Below, piece by piece: positions 16,601-23,332 of a DNA stretch of 64,000 bases. Each line of letters starts with the position of its first letter. The first letter of the stretch is position 1. The stretch comes from JOPF136 sp963773835. Lineage in GTDB: Bacteria; Acidobacteriota; Terriglobia; Acidiferrales; UBA7541. Below the pieces are notes generated by a model. The model was not told the origin of the DNA. It made no database searches and saw nothing but the letters and a program-made list of their open reading frames with translations. The position numbers and the translations under genes are program-made. The DNA lies in contig CAVZCQ010000006.1 of NCBI GenBank assembly GCA_963773835.1, positions 62,001 to 126,000 on the forward strand. Direction: 5' to 3'.

Positions 16601-19549
16601 ACGGGCACCAGTTTCTTCACTCCGGCCAGCATTTCGTTCAGCGCCATGGGCATCACGGCGAACAACGTGACGGTGACGAGCGCGACCACGATTACGGCCA
16701 CCTTCACGATCGCAGGAAACGCAACGCTGGGGCCGCAGACCGTCTTTGTGACCACCGACGGCGTGACCACGGCCAACGTGGTGACCTTCACCGTGGACGC
16801 TCCGCCTACGGTGACCACGATCAGCCCGGGGATGGGCGGCCAGAACACCATGGTGTCGGAGACCATTACCGGGACCAACTTCTTCTCTCCCGCCACGGTG
16901 GCCGTGAGCGGGACCGGGGTGACGGTGAGCAACGTGATGGTGACGAGCCCGACGACCATCACGGCCACGTTCACCATCGCCTCCAATGCCACGCTCTCCG
17001 GGCGTACCGTGTCCGTCACGACGAACGGAGTGACGGCCAACAGCCCGACGATGTTTACCGTGACGCCGCCGGTTCCCAACATCACCATGCTCAGCCAGAC
17101 GATGGGAGCACAGGGGACGACCGTCAACCTGACCATCACGGGCACGAACTTTGTGACCGGGGCCGGCGGCAGCACAGTGAATTTCAGCGGCGCGGGCGTG
17201 AACGTATTGAACACGAACGCCACCAGCACGACAACAATTACGACGCAACTGATGATCACCGCCGGGGCCGCCCTGGGCATGCAGAACATCTCTGTGACCA
17301 CATCCGGCGGAACCTCGAACAACGCCGCGTTTACCGTGGAGGCTCCGCCCACACTGACCATGTTGAGTGTGACGAGCGGGGACGAGGGCACTACCACTCC
17401 AACGATTACTCTCACGGGGACGAATTTCTTCTCGCCCGCCACGATTTCATTCAGCGGGACGGGGATCACGGCGAACAGCGTGATGGTGACCAGCACGACC
17501 ACCATCACGGCAACGTTTACGATCGCGGCGAACGCAACGCTGGGTCCGCAGACCGTCTTCGTGACCACGGACGGCGTGACCACCTCGAACGTGGTGCAGT
17601 TCACCGTCAATCCGCCCGCGCCCACCCTCACCGCGCTCAGCCAGACCATGGGCGCGCGGGGAACTACCGTCAACCTCACGCTGACAGGCACGAATTTCCA
17701 GACTGGCGCCACGACGGTGAACTTCAGCGGCGCGGGCGTCACGGTCCAGAACACGATGGTGACCAGCGCCACCAGCCTCACCACGCAGTTTGTAATCGGC
17801 GCCGGGGCCGCGCTGGGCGCGCAGAACGTTTCGGTGACGACTGCGGGAGGCACTTCGGGGAACCAGTCCTTCACGGTGGAAGCCCCGCCCACCCTCACCA
17901 TGCTCAGCCAGACGAGTGGGGATGAGGGCGCCACCACCGGCACGATCACGCTCACGGGCACGAATTTCTTCACTCCGGCCAGCATTTCGTTCAGCGGCAC
18001 CGGAATCACGGCCAACAGCGTGATGGTGACCAGCACGACAACGATTACGGCCACCTTTACGATCGCCGCCAATGCCCCGCTCGGGGCGCAAACGGTCTTC
18101 GTGACCACCGACGGCGTGACCACTTCCAACGTGGTGCAGTTCACCGTCAACCCGCCCGCGCCCACGCTGACCATGCTCAGCGCGACTTCCGGGGTGCAGG
18201 GCAACACGGTGATGGAGACGCTCACGGGGACCAACTTCCAGATGGGAGCCGGGGCCACCACGGTCAACATCACCGGGGCGAACATCATGGTGACCGGCAC
18301 GAACGTGACCAGCTCCACGACGCTCACGGTGAATTTTGTGCTCGCGGCCAACGCCTCGCTCGGCGCTCAAAACGTAACGGTGACCACGGCCGGCGGCACG
18401 TCCGGTACGCAGACGTTCACCGTGCTTCCGCCGCCACCAACGCTCACCATGCTGAGCGCGTCCACCGGCGTGCAGGGCAACACTGTGGCAGAGACGCTGA
18501 CCGGGACGAATTTCGTCGCCGGCGCGACGACCATCTTGTTCAGCGGCTCCGGAATCACCACCACGAACGTGATGGTGACCAGCCCGACGACCCTGACGGC
18601 GAACTTCGTGATCAGCGCCACGGCCACGCTGGGCATTCAAAACGTATCCGTGATGACCGCCGGAGGGACATCGGGGACACAGCCGTTTACGGTGTTTCCG
18701 CCGCCGCCGACGATTACTGCCATCAGCCCGACAGGCGCCACGCTGGGAACTGCGAATCTGATGGTGACGATCACGGGCACGAACTTCGTTACCGGGCCGC
18801 TCTTCAAGGTCAACGTGCCCGCCGGCCAGGGCATCACTGTGACGAACGCTACGGTGGTGAGCAGCACCATGATTACGGCGACGTTCACGATTGCGGCGAA
18901 CGCCACCACGCCATTGCAGAACGTGACCGTGACCACGGCAGGCGGGACCAGCAACAACCAGCCCTTCGGCGTGGGCACGAACTTCACGATGACGGAGAAT
19001 CCCTCCTCCAGCACGGTCATGGCAGGGGGAATGGCCGGCACCACGCTCACGATTATGTCCACGACGCCAAACACTCAGTTCCCGGCCAACGTGCAGTTCT
19101 CCGCATCGGGACTGCCCAATCTTTCCACGTGCAACTTCACCAGCACGGCAGCCGGATTCATGGGAGGCGCGACGGGAATCCTGCCGGCAGCCGACGGGAC
19201 CGCGGCCATGACGCAGGTGATGTTCATGTGCACGACCACCAAGGCGTCATTCGTGGCGCCGCGCACGCCTGCACCCTGGGCACCGCTGGGCGCCTCGCCG
19301 CTCGTCGCTCTGGCCTGGGGAACGCTGCTGATGGCGCTCGGCGCAGGATTGGTCGCCGCCAGGCAGCAGCGCGGCCGCCGGCTGCAGTGGGCGCTCGCCG
19401 CCTTCCTGATCCTGGCCTTCGCAGGCTTCTCGAGCGCCTGCCACAACATGGGCATGCCGGGCACCATGCCGGGACCGTACAACATCACTGTGAAGGCCAC
19501 CTCCGGCAACGCCACGCAGACCGTCACCTACACGCTGACGGTGCAGTAG
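7640..19549 (+). CDS. Giant secreted beta-propeller / IPT-TIG repeat protein (about 3,969 residues)
   Basis: An extracellular or surface protein. The signal peptide MRRTCSMVFPLAVAGM...PPLRAQ is followed by a basic linker, then a sortilin/BNR-type propeller of about 800 residues with recurring VAVDPKNNNIVYLGGADGGLWKS-like blades. Next come one IPT-like domain (about 900-990), a PPC-like domain with SIWYSYTP, 29 tandem IPT/TIG-like domains of about 90 residues (bases 11111-18973), and a C-terminal module with two hydrophobic helices, an Arg-rich stretch between them, a Cys (SSACHN) and a final Ig-like strand ending TYTLTVQ. ATG 7640 is preceded by AAGGGGAACTCG and starts the signal peptide; the frame stays open upstream to 7589 but without a leader. 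Long antisense open frames here are codon-bias shadows. IPT domains are Ig-like folds of adhesins and surface enzymes; a scaffold or adhesin role is inferred. No catalytic residues are identifiable. Confidence 0.93.
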   Translation: MRRTCSMVFPLAVAGMLFYGCLFSPPLRAQTSGKTPAAGSSGAQDAETASGRRKEPDEVSRRQEWFYHQRRYPLARIPAGARQQALQQREASRREQVNRGMIAGNQNPDPPIIFNPWTAIGPQPTAANGFDFLQQITNTSNITDFSGRINAIAVDPKNNNIVYLGGADGGLWKSTDAGAHWLPLTDAQASLAMGAIAIDPGSCGGASCTTIYAGTGEANFAGDSYFGAGVLKSIDGGMTFTQLGATAGSVTFLSAVIPTSFVGPFDSQTGGAFFSDIVVNPTNSLQLLASVDFGAETKASGIFCSDNGGMNWKQVVAGAAGTAVVIAADGKTAFGALGDPGGLAANGIYRSTTANNTCATQTWTLLNAAPLPSGTAAGRISLGLAPSIATSPFTLYAAIANPLNQSSTFLDVFKSANTGTTWSATHAPDICQMQCFYDMVIKVHPNNSSVVFLGGSAVTNSNKMDIFLLRSTNGGGTWDAGNLTTDIAFDGTNEIHVDQHAIAFSPPTPGAGSYTMYVGNDGGAWDTPMTCNTINPGTCSTVAWTDLNLTLSLSQHYAGVSMHPASQLVVMGGFQDNGSQKYDAGTFPGSTAWTMINGSDGGATYIDRGVPSTVYATTEFIPNFSFITKSVTNGDLDSTNAITFSQATNGIDANGTGSDYSEFIPQLASDPTPGNNRVLYYPTCNLYQSRDGAGNWTAMTAASLCAAGLADYTTIAPAADGNTVYAGDSNGGVHVTTNAIRAANAAWTNVTKAPLPGRFITKIAVSPTNPQFALVAYSGFCGFNAGDNVGHVFETANGGTSWTDISGGCNGVVGQALPNTPVNDIVIDPADNTNQTFYVATDVGVFITSNGGGVWLQLDQQPRTLPDGVVLSLTLRNESRTLVAGLHGRGAWAMQLQSFMPAYGLASLTPVFAAQGSAADVMLTANGEGFVSGDTVQFNGVGLVTTFVSPTKLTATIPAAMLANRGTASITVFDATNMSSNALPFSVVLIYSAAAAAPPNDLFMNAIAVPASMTSFTDIQNTFAATMTPTDPNPSSVNGCILMGANIPPPASNGAANSIWYSYTPTTNAMVEADTVGSTVPLNNQGLFGTADTILEVVTGSPVAFTAVACNDDIVSGNFITSEVKFLAAANTTYFFMVSQYEGVGGITVFNLNATPMPTLTSITPNSGLTGSSFMVTLMGSGFTAPVTLNFNGTGGSFSNVQVVSSTMITATLTLASGLMTATDTVSVTNSEATSNTVNFQVTNGPPTLTSIAPSMGAQGAAIPVTLTGTNFDNSSAIVFGGTGITSSTPVVVNSTQITATFTISGTAATQTVMVTTMAGMSGTVQFTVNPAPTISSISPATGGQNSAITVTIIGTNFFSPATVTVSGTGVTVTNATVTSPTTITATFTIASNATISGRTVSVTTDGFTVNSPTMFTVTAPVPTLNSISPASGVLGVGGATQMESVTLTGSNFVAPVTINFSGTGITATSVTLQSSTTITAVFNIAPTTALGTQNVTVTAGGQTSGSQTFTVASPPTLTSISPTSGVVGTSVPVTLTGTNFFSPATINFSGTGITANSVTVTSGTTITATFVIAANAPLGGQTISVTTSGVTTSSMAVQFTVNPPAPTLTSLSLPMGAQGAASISETLTGTNFQTGAGNTTISFSGTGITASNINVTSSTSLTATFMVAAGASPGAQTVFVTTAGGASANMTTFTVEAAPTLTMLSQTTGVQGTTTSTITLTGMNFFSPASISFSGSGITANSVTVTSTTTITATFTIAANAPLGPQTVFVTTDGVTTSNVVQFTVNPPVPTLTSLSVTMGAQGGTVNETLTGTNFVSGATIQFSGSGITASNVVVVSATSITATFTILGTATPGAQNVTVMTSGGTSGSKPFTVESAPSLTSLSQTMGAQGTTTGTITLTGMNFFSPASISFSASGITANSVTVTSGTTITATFTIAAGATLGPQTVFVTTDGVTTANVVQFTVEAPPTLGMISPAGGDQGAAVPVTLTGTNFFSPAMVAVSGTGVTVSNVVVMNSTTITATFTIAANATLSSRTVSVTSDGVTTGTVMFGVNPPAPTLTALSVTMGAQGAVINETLTGTNFVTGAGNTTISFSGAGVTPSNINVTSATSLTATFTVAAGASPGAQTVFVTTSGGTSTNMTTFTVEAAPTLTMLSVTAGDEGTTTGTITLTGANFFTPASITFSGTGITANSVTVTSPTTITATFTVAANATLGAQTVFVTTDGVTTSNVVQFTVNPPAPTLTALSTTMGAQGAVIMETLTGTNFQMGAGTTTISFSGAGIVASNINVTSATSLTATFTVAANAAAGAQTVFVTTAGGKSANMTTFTVNAAPTLTMLSQTMGAQGTTTGSITLTGTNFFTPASISFSAMGITANNVTVTSATTITATFTIAAGATLGPQTVFVTTDGVTTANVVTFTVDAPPTVTMISPAMGGQNTATNVTITGTNFFSPAVVNITGTGVTVSSVMVTSPTTITATFTIASGATLSGRTVTVMTNGATTATGVTFTVIPPVPNITMLSPTIGAQGTTVNLTITGTNFLVGAGNTVNFGGAGVTVMNTNGTSATTITTQLVIAAGAALGAQNISVTTSGGTSNNSPFTVEAPPTLTMLSQTSGNQGTTTPTITLTGTNFFSPATISFSGTGITANSVMVTSTTTITATFTIAANATLGPQTVFVTTDGVTTSNVVQFTVNPPVPTLTLLSQTQGAQGTTVSLTLTGANFIMGATTVNFSGAGVTVQNTMVTSATTLTTQFVIGAGAALGAQNVSVTTAGGTSGNQTFTVEAPPTLTMLSLTTGVQGTTTSTITLTGTGFFTPATISFSGTGITANSVTVTSTTTITATFTIAAGAALGPQTVFVTTDGVTTSNVVQFTVNPPAPTLTALSTTMGAQGAVIMETLTGTNFQMGAGTTTISFSGAGIVASNINVTSATSLTATFTIAANAAAGAQTVFVTTAGGKSANMTNFTVEAAPTLTSLSQTMGAQGTTTGTITLTGTSFFTPASISFSAMGITANNVTVTSATTITATFTIAGNATLGPQTVFVTTDGVTTANVVTFTVDAPPTVTTISPGMGGQNTMVSETITGTNFFSPATVAVSGTGVTVSNVMVTSPTTITATFTIASNATLSGRTVSVTTNGVTANSPTMFTVTPPVPNITMLSQTMGAQGTTVNLTITGTNFVTGAGGSTVNFSGAGVNVLNTNATSTTTITTQLMITAGAALGMQNISVTTSGGTSNNAAFTVEAPPTLTMLSVTSGDEGTTTPTITLTGTNFFSPATISFSGTGITANSVMVTSTTTITATFTIAANATLGPQTVFVTTDGVTTSNVVQFTVNPPAPTLTALSQTMGARGTTVNLTLTGTNFQTGATTVNFSGAGVTVQNTMVTSATSLTTQFVIGAGAALGAQNVSVTTAGGTSGNQSFTVEAPPTLTMLSQTSGDEGATTGTITLTGTNFFTPASISFSGTGITANSVMVTSTTTITATFTIAANAPLGAQTVFVTTDGVTTSNVVQFTVNPPAPTLTMLSATSGVQGNTVMETLTGTNFQMGAGATTVNITGANIMVTGTNVTSSTTLTVNFVLAANASLGAQNVTVTTAGGTSGTQTFTVLPPPPTLTMLSASTGVQGNTVAETLTGTNFVAGATTILFSGSGITTTNVMVTSPTTLTANFVISATATLGIQNVSVMTAGGTSGTQPFTVFPPPPTITAISPTGATLGTANLMVTITGTNFVTGPLFKVNVPAGQGITVTNATVVSSTMITATFTIAANATTPLQNVTVTTAGGTSNNQPFGVGTNFTMTENPSSSTVMAGGMAGTTLTIMSTTPNTQFPANVQFSASGLPNLSTCNFTSTAAGFMGGATGILPAADGTAAMTQVMFMCTTTKASFVAPRTPAPWAPLGASPLVALAWGTLLMALGAGLVAARQQRGRRLQWALAAFLILAFAGFSSACHNMGMPGTMPGPYNITVKATSGNATQTVTYTLTVQ
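11111..18973 (+). repeat. 29 tandem IPT/TIG-like repeats, about 271 bp (90 residues) each
   Basis: Each unit opens with PTLT(M/S/A)LS, continues G(A/V)QG then TLTGTNF, has a FSG(T/A)GIT strand, then VTS(T/A)TTITATF, and closes with VTT(D/A)G...FTV(N/E). I count 29 units between these coordinates, plus one more divergent unit upstream of the PPC-like domain. Thr/Ser/Val/Gly dominate and Cys is absent. Units differ in their openers (MGAQGTTTGT, MGAQGAVIME, MGGQNT classes), so the array is made of several repeat classes that recur in order. Confidence 0.9.
14342..18140 (+). repeat. Higher-order duplication: two copies of a seven-repeat block (about 1.9 kb each)
   Basis: Copy 1 is about 14342-16240 and copy 2 about 16241-18140. 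Matching landmarks keep an offset of 1,899 bases across at least four repeats (14342/16241, 14901/16800, 15181/17080), then 1,902 after a one-codon indel (15500/17402). The first roughly 190 bases of the two copies look identical. Repeats 13-19 correspond to 20-26 one by one, in the same order of classes. Confidence 0.85.
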
Positions 19550-19554
19550 GGGCG

Positions 19555-19580
19555 GCCTGCCTGCCGCAGGCAGGCTTTAC
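19555..19580 (+). terminator. Hairpin after the giant gene, possible terminator
   Basis: GCCTGCCTGC and GCAGGCAGGC (19555-19575) are perfect inverted arms around a single base, followed by TTT. It lies just after the stop codon. The T-run is short, so termination is uncertain. Confidence 0.4.
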
Positions 19581-19679
19581 GCGGCCATTTCGGAACGCCG
19601 CACGACGGCCGCGCGTGTCAACCGGGCGGGATTAACCCGCCCCGACACTCTCGGAGCAGTGGCCCGGCCAGGGAGCTCG

Positions 19680-22600
19680 ATGAGACGCGGTCCTTCGGTG
19701 GTCTTTCTTTTTGGGGTGGCCAGCCTGGTACTGGCCGGATGGCTCATCTCCCTTCCGCTCCGGGGGCAATCCACGGGGGACCGTCCGCCAACAGCGAATC
19801 CGCGGGATGACGGAGACGAAAATTCCGCCTCGGGCCCTGAGAGTGAACGCGACGACGTCCGCGGCCGGGAGGAGTGGTTCTATCGCCAGCGGCGGTATCC
19901 GCTGGCGGCGATTCCGGGTGGCGCGCGACTGAAGGCGCTCGAGCGAAAAGAGGAGATGCGCCGCGCGCAGCGCGAACAGCGCAACGGCTCCGGCGGCGCG
20001 AATGCGAGCACCTTCATCGCCCTCCGAATGCTGGCCAGTGCCACGGCGTGGACTCCCATCGGTCCGACGCCGACCGCAGATGCCGACCCTGCCGTGGGGC
20101 TGGTATCGGGCCGGGTCACTGCGATCGCGGTGGACCCCACGAACTCCAACATTGTTTTTGTGGGTGGCGCCCAGGGCGGTGTGTGGAAGTCCACCGACGG
20201 GGGAGCGCACTGGCTGCCCATGTTCGACACGGAAAAAACGCTGGCCATCGGCTCGATCGCCATCGACCCTTCGAGCTGCGCTCCGGCGCCTTGCACAACC
20301 CTGTATGTGGGCACCGGCGAGCAGAATTTCTCCGGCGATTCCTACTATGGAGCGGGCATCTATAAATCCACAGATGGCGGCATGACCTGGGCCCAGGTCC
20401 TGGGCGAAACCATCCTGAACCCGCAGCCCGCCGCGCCGGATTCCTTTCTTCCGCCGGCAGCGCCGTTCAACCAGGCTGTCGGCGGCGCGCGCATCGGCGC
20501 ATTGGTTGTGCATCCGGCGACGCCAACGCGAATTTTCGCTGCCGTGCAGATCTTCGAGAACGTGGGAGGCGGCGCCAGCTCCGGCATCTATTGCTCGGAT
20601 GATGAAGGCTCAACGTGGACGCAAGTAATTTCCGGCGCCATCGGAACCGACGTGGCCATCAATGCGACGGCAGGGATTGGCTATGCGGCGCTGGGATCAA
20701 ACAATGGGGACACAGACAACCGCGACACGACAGGCCAGAACGGCGTGTACAAGTCCGTCAATGTCAATGCGGCTTGCGCGAGCCAAACCTGGACGCTGGT
20801 GAGCAAGGCGCCCGTCCCACTGGCCACCGCTGCGGGGACGATCCGGCTGGGACTGGCCCCCTCCGACGCCAGCGGCAATACCTTGTACGCCGCGGTCACC
20901 AATCCCATCTCCTCGACCCCGCCTTTCAATACCACGCTCGCCGGCGTGTTCAAGACGGTCAATGGGGGGACGACGTGGACCGTCGTCACTCCTTCCCAGG
21001 ATTTCTGCATGAACCAATGCGATTACGACCTGGCGCTGAAGGTTCACCCCAACGACGCCAATACCGTATTTGCCGGCGGGTCGGCGGTCCGCGACAACGG
21101 CGGCCAGCCTTTCTTCCTGCTGCGAACGAACGACGGCGGCGCCACCTGGACGCAGATCGCGCAGGATTCAGGCGGCACGCTGCTGCACGTGGATCAGCAT
21201 GCCATCGCATTTGGATTTACTGGTGCGAATGTGAGCTCGATCTTTGTGGGCAACGATGGGGGAATCTGGCGCTCGCCGCTGGCTGCGCCCATGAGCCCCA
21301 TTGCCTGGACGAACCGGAACCAGACTCTGCAGCTCTCTCAGTTCTATCCCGGGATTTCGATGGATCCGGCGACGGCGAATCTCGGCTTCGGAGGCACACA
21401 GGACAACGGCACGCAGAAATATGACGTCGCGGCCAACCCTCCGAACCAGTGGATTGAGCAGGCCCCGTGCGGGGACGGCGGCTACACGGCGATTGATCCG
21501 GCTTCGCCGAGCACCATTTATGCGGCTTGCCAGAAGATCCGTATTCGCAAGTCATTCAACGACGGGGCGGACAATTTCTTCACCGCCGCGGACAGCGGCA
21601 TCGCGCAATCCGACCGGTCTGAGTTCATCCCCCCGCTGGTGATTGATCCGAATCCGGCCAGCTCCAACCGGCTGTACTTCGGTACGTACCGCGTGTGGCA
21701 GACCGCCAACGGAGGAGGAAGCTGGATCGCGATTTCCCCCGATCTGACCGCCGGTCCTGCGAACTCCCCCGATTTGACCAGCCTCTCTGTGTCTCCCGTG
21801 AATTCCGACGTAGTTTACGCAGGAACGTTTGACAGCAAAGTGTGGCGCACCACAAATGCCAGCTCCGGGAGCGGAGCCACATGGACGGAACTGGACGGGG
21901 GTACGCTCCCGCCGCGAGCCATCACCGAGGTTGTCGCCGACCCCAACCGTGCGGATTCCGTGTTCGTCACCGTTTCGGGTTTCAGTGGATTCCAGATCAA
22001 CCCGCCGGCGACGGACACGCAGGGGCACGTGTTCCGTTGCTCCGCCACCCAGTCCTCCTGCACGGACATCAGCGGCGCTGGGGCCGGCGCTTTGCCTAAC
22101 GTGCCGGTCAACGCCATCGTGGTGGACCCGATTGACGCCATCAGCGACACCCTGTACATCGGCACCGACGTCGGCGTGTTTGCGAGCCTGGACGGAGGCA
22201 CCACCTGGCAGCCCGATTTTCCCGGGGCGCCGAATGGGCTGCCCAACGTGGCCGTACTTTCATTGACGCTGCAGCCCACGGTGCGAATTCTGCGGGCCGG
22301 CACGCACGGGCGCGGCGCCTGGGACCTGCAGCTTTCCAATGTGGCGCCTCTCCGGCTGGCCTCCCTGGCGCCGAACACCGCGCCGGTGACCACGATGAGC
22401 CTGTTGCTGACGTTGACCGGAGGGGGTTTCACATCGAACTCCACGGTATTGTTCAACGGCGTCACGCACACGCCGTCGTTGCAGAGCTCGATGCAGATGA
22501 CGGCCACGCTGAATGCGGGCGACTTTTCGAGCGTCGGCCCGGTGAACGTGCAGGTATCCGACCCGGTGGGCGGCCTCTCCGACACGATGACTTTCACGAT

Positions 22601-23225
22601 CACGAACGACTTCAAGTTCTGTGTGGGTGTGAGCGCGGGCATGGCGTGCCCCATCACGGGCTCTGGTTCCACACCCCGCGGGGTTGCGCTGGCCACCCCG
22701 CTCACGATTATGCCTGCCCAGAGCGCTCCCTTCCCTGCCAACGTGCTGTTCTCCTGTTTGGGATTGCCGAACGAGTCGTCGTGCAACTTCACGAGCACCG
22801 CGCCTGGATTCAGCGCCAATCCGCCGACGTTGCCAGCCTCCGCTGGAACGATGGGGAACACGCAGGTGACCGTATCGTTCATGACCACCGCCCCGTCGCT
22901 CGTGGCGCCGCGAGGGCGCCGGCGGGGGCCCCCGGTGGCCGCGCCGCCGGTCGTAGTCTTTGCCTGGGGCTCGCTGCTGGCCGCACTGAGCGCCGGGCTG
23001 ATCGCCGCTGCTCGCCAGCGCCGCACACGGCTGCGTTGGGTATTCGCGGTCCTGCTGCTCCTGGCGTTCGCGGGGATGACCGGCGGCTGCGGAGGCAGCA
23101 GCGGGAATGGAGGCGGAGGAGGCGGGGGAAATCCAGGGACCATGCCGGGAACATATCCCATCACAGTGATGGCCACGTCCGGCAGCGTGTCTCACAGCGT
23201 CACGTACACGCTGACGGTGCAGTAG
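19680..23225 (+). CDS. Secreted beta-propeller / IPT protein, paralogue of the giant protein (about 1,181 residues)
   Basis: It has the same plan as its upstream neighbour without the repeat array: signal peptide (MRRGPSVVFLFGVASLVLAGW...LRGQ), a basic linker containing REEWFYRQRRYPL, also found in the neighbour, a BNR/sortilin-type propeller of about 800 residues with VAVDPTNSNIVFVGGAQGGVW-like blades, a single IPT-like domain (about 900-985), then the same C-terminal module: two hydrophobic helices separated by Arg-rich RQRRTRLRW, a GGCGG cysteine, a Gly run and a final strand ending TYTLTVQ. ATG 19680 is preceded by GGGAGCTCG, nearly the same context as the neighbour's start, and defines the signal peptide. 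Only about 130 bases separate the genes, and their 3' ends match at the DNA level past the stop codon, so this is a tandem duplication. Surface location is inferred; the ligand is unknown. Confidence 0.92.
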   Translation: MRRGPSVVFLFGVASLVLAGWLISLPLRGQSTGDRPPTANPRDDGDENSASGPESERDDVRGREEWFYRQRRYPLAAIPGGARLKALERKEEMRRAQREQRNGSGGANASTFIALRMLASATAWTPIGPTPTADADPAVGLVSGRVTAIAVDPTNSNIVFVGGAQGGVWKSTDGGAHWLPMFDTEKTLAIGSIAIDPSSCAPAPCTTLYVGTGEQNFSGDSYYGAGIYKSTDGGMTWAQVLGETILNPQPAAPDSFLPPAAPFNQAVGGARIGALVVHPATPTRIFAAVQIFENVGGGASSGIYCSDDEGSTWTQVISGAIGTDVAINATAGIGYAALGSNNGDTDNRDTTGQNGVYKSVNVNAACASQTWTLVSKAPVPLATAAGTIRLGLAPSDASGNTLYAAVTNPISSTPPFNTTLAGVFKTVNGGTTWTVVTPSQDFCMNQCDYDLALKVHPNDANTVFAGGSAVRDNGGQPFFLLRTNDGGATWTQIAQDSGGTLLHVDQHAIAFGFTGANVSSIFVGNDGGIWRSPLAAPMSPIAWTNRNQTLQLSQFYPGISMDPATANLGFGGTQDNGTQKYDVAANPPNQWIEQAPCGDGGYTAIDPASPSTIYAACQKIRIRKSFNDGADNFFTAADSGIAQSDRSEFIPPLVIDPNPASSNRLYFGTYRVWQTANGGGSWIAISPDLTAGPANSPDLTSLSVSPVNSDVVYAGTFDSKVWRTTNASSGSGATWTELDGGTLPPRAITEVVADPNRADSVFVTVSGFSGFQINPPATDTQGHVFRCSATQSSCTDISGAGAGALPNVPVNAIVVDPIDAISDTLYIGTDVGVFASLDGGTTWQPDFPGAPNGLPNVAVLSLTLQPTVRILRAGTHGRGAWDLQLSNVAPLRLASLAPNTAPVTTMSLLLTLTGGGFTSNSTVLFNGVTHTPSLQSSMQMTATLNAGDFSSVGPVNVQVSDPVGGLSDTMTFTITNDFKFCVGVSAGMACPITGSGSTPRGVALATPLTIMPAQSAPFPANVLFSCLGLPNESSCNFTSTAPGFSANPPTLPASAGTMGNTQVTVSFMTTAPSLVAPRGRRRGPPVAAPPVVVFAWGSLLAALSAGLIAAARQRRTRLRWVFAVLLLLAFAGMTGGCGGSSGNGGGGGGGNPGTMPGTYPITVMATSGSVSHSVTYTLTVQ

Positions 23226-23244
23226 GGGCGGCTTTATGCCGCCC
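23226..23244 (+). terminator. Hairpin directly after the second propeller gene
   Basis: GGGCGGC (23226-23232), loop TTTAT, GCCGCCC (23238-23244): a perfect 7-bp stem starting right after the stop codon. No T-run follows, so it may stabilise the mRNA end rather than terminate transcription. Confidence 0.4.
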
Positions 23245-23261
23245 TGCCCGGAGCTTAGCCG

Positions 23262-23303
23262 CCAATGAAAAGGCCCGGAACCGATCACATCGGCTCCAGG
23301 CCT
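23262..23303 (-). terminator. Intrinsic terminator of the repeat lipoprotein gene
   Basis: Read on the minus strand, a long imperfect stem (AGGCCTGGAGCCGAT, loop GTG, ATCGGTTCCGGGCCT) is followed by TTTTCATT. It lies about 30 bases beyond the stop codon at 23333 and between two convergent genes. Confidence 0.75.
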
Positions 23304-23332
23304 CTTGCTTGAAAGCTGGCCAGGACTGGAAC

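Noticed and set aside
12656..17248. A 1,530-codon open frame antisense to the giant protein, and several 130-630-codon frames beside it
   Set aside because: They follow exactly the IPT repeat period, are rich in Arg/His/Gly from reversed codons, and lack ribosome sites. They are shadows of strong codon bias on the plus strand.
11111..18973. Regular repeats considered as a CRISPR or satellite array
   Set aside because: The unit is about 271 bp, in one open frame, with protein-level conservation. No short direct repeat with unique spacers is present anywhere in the window.
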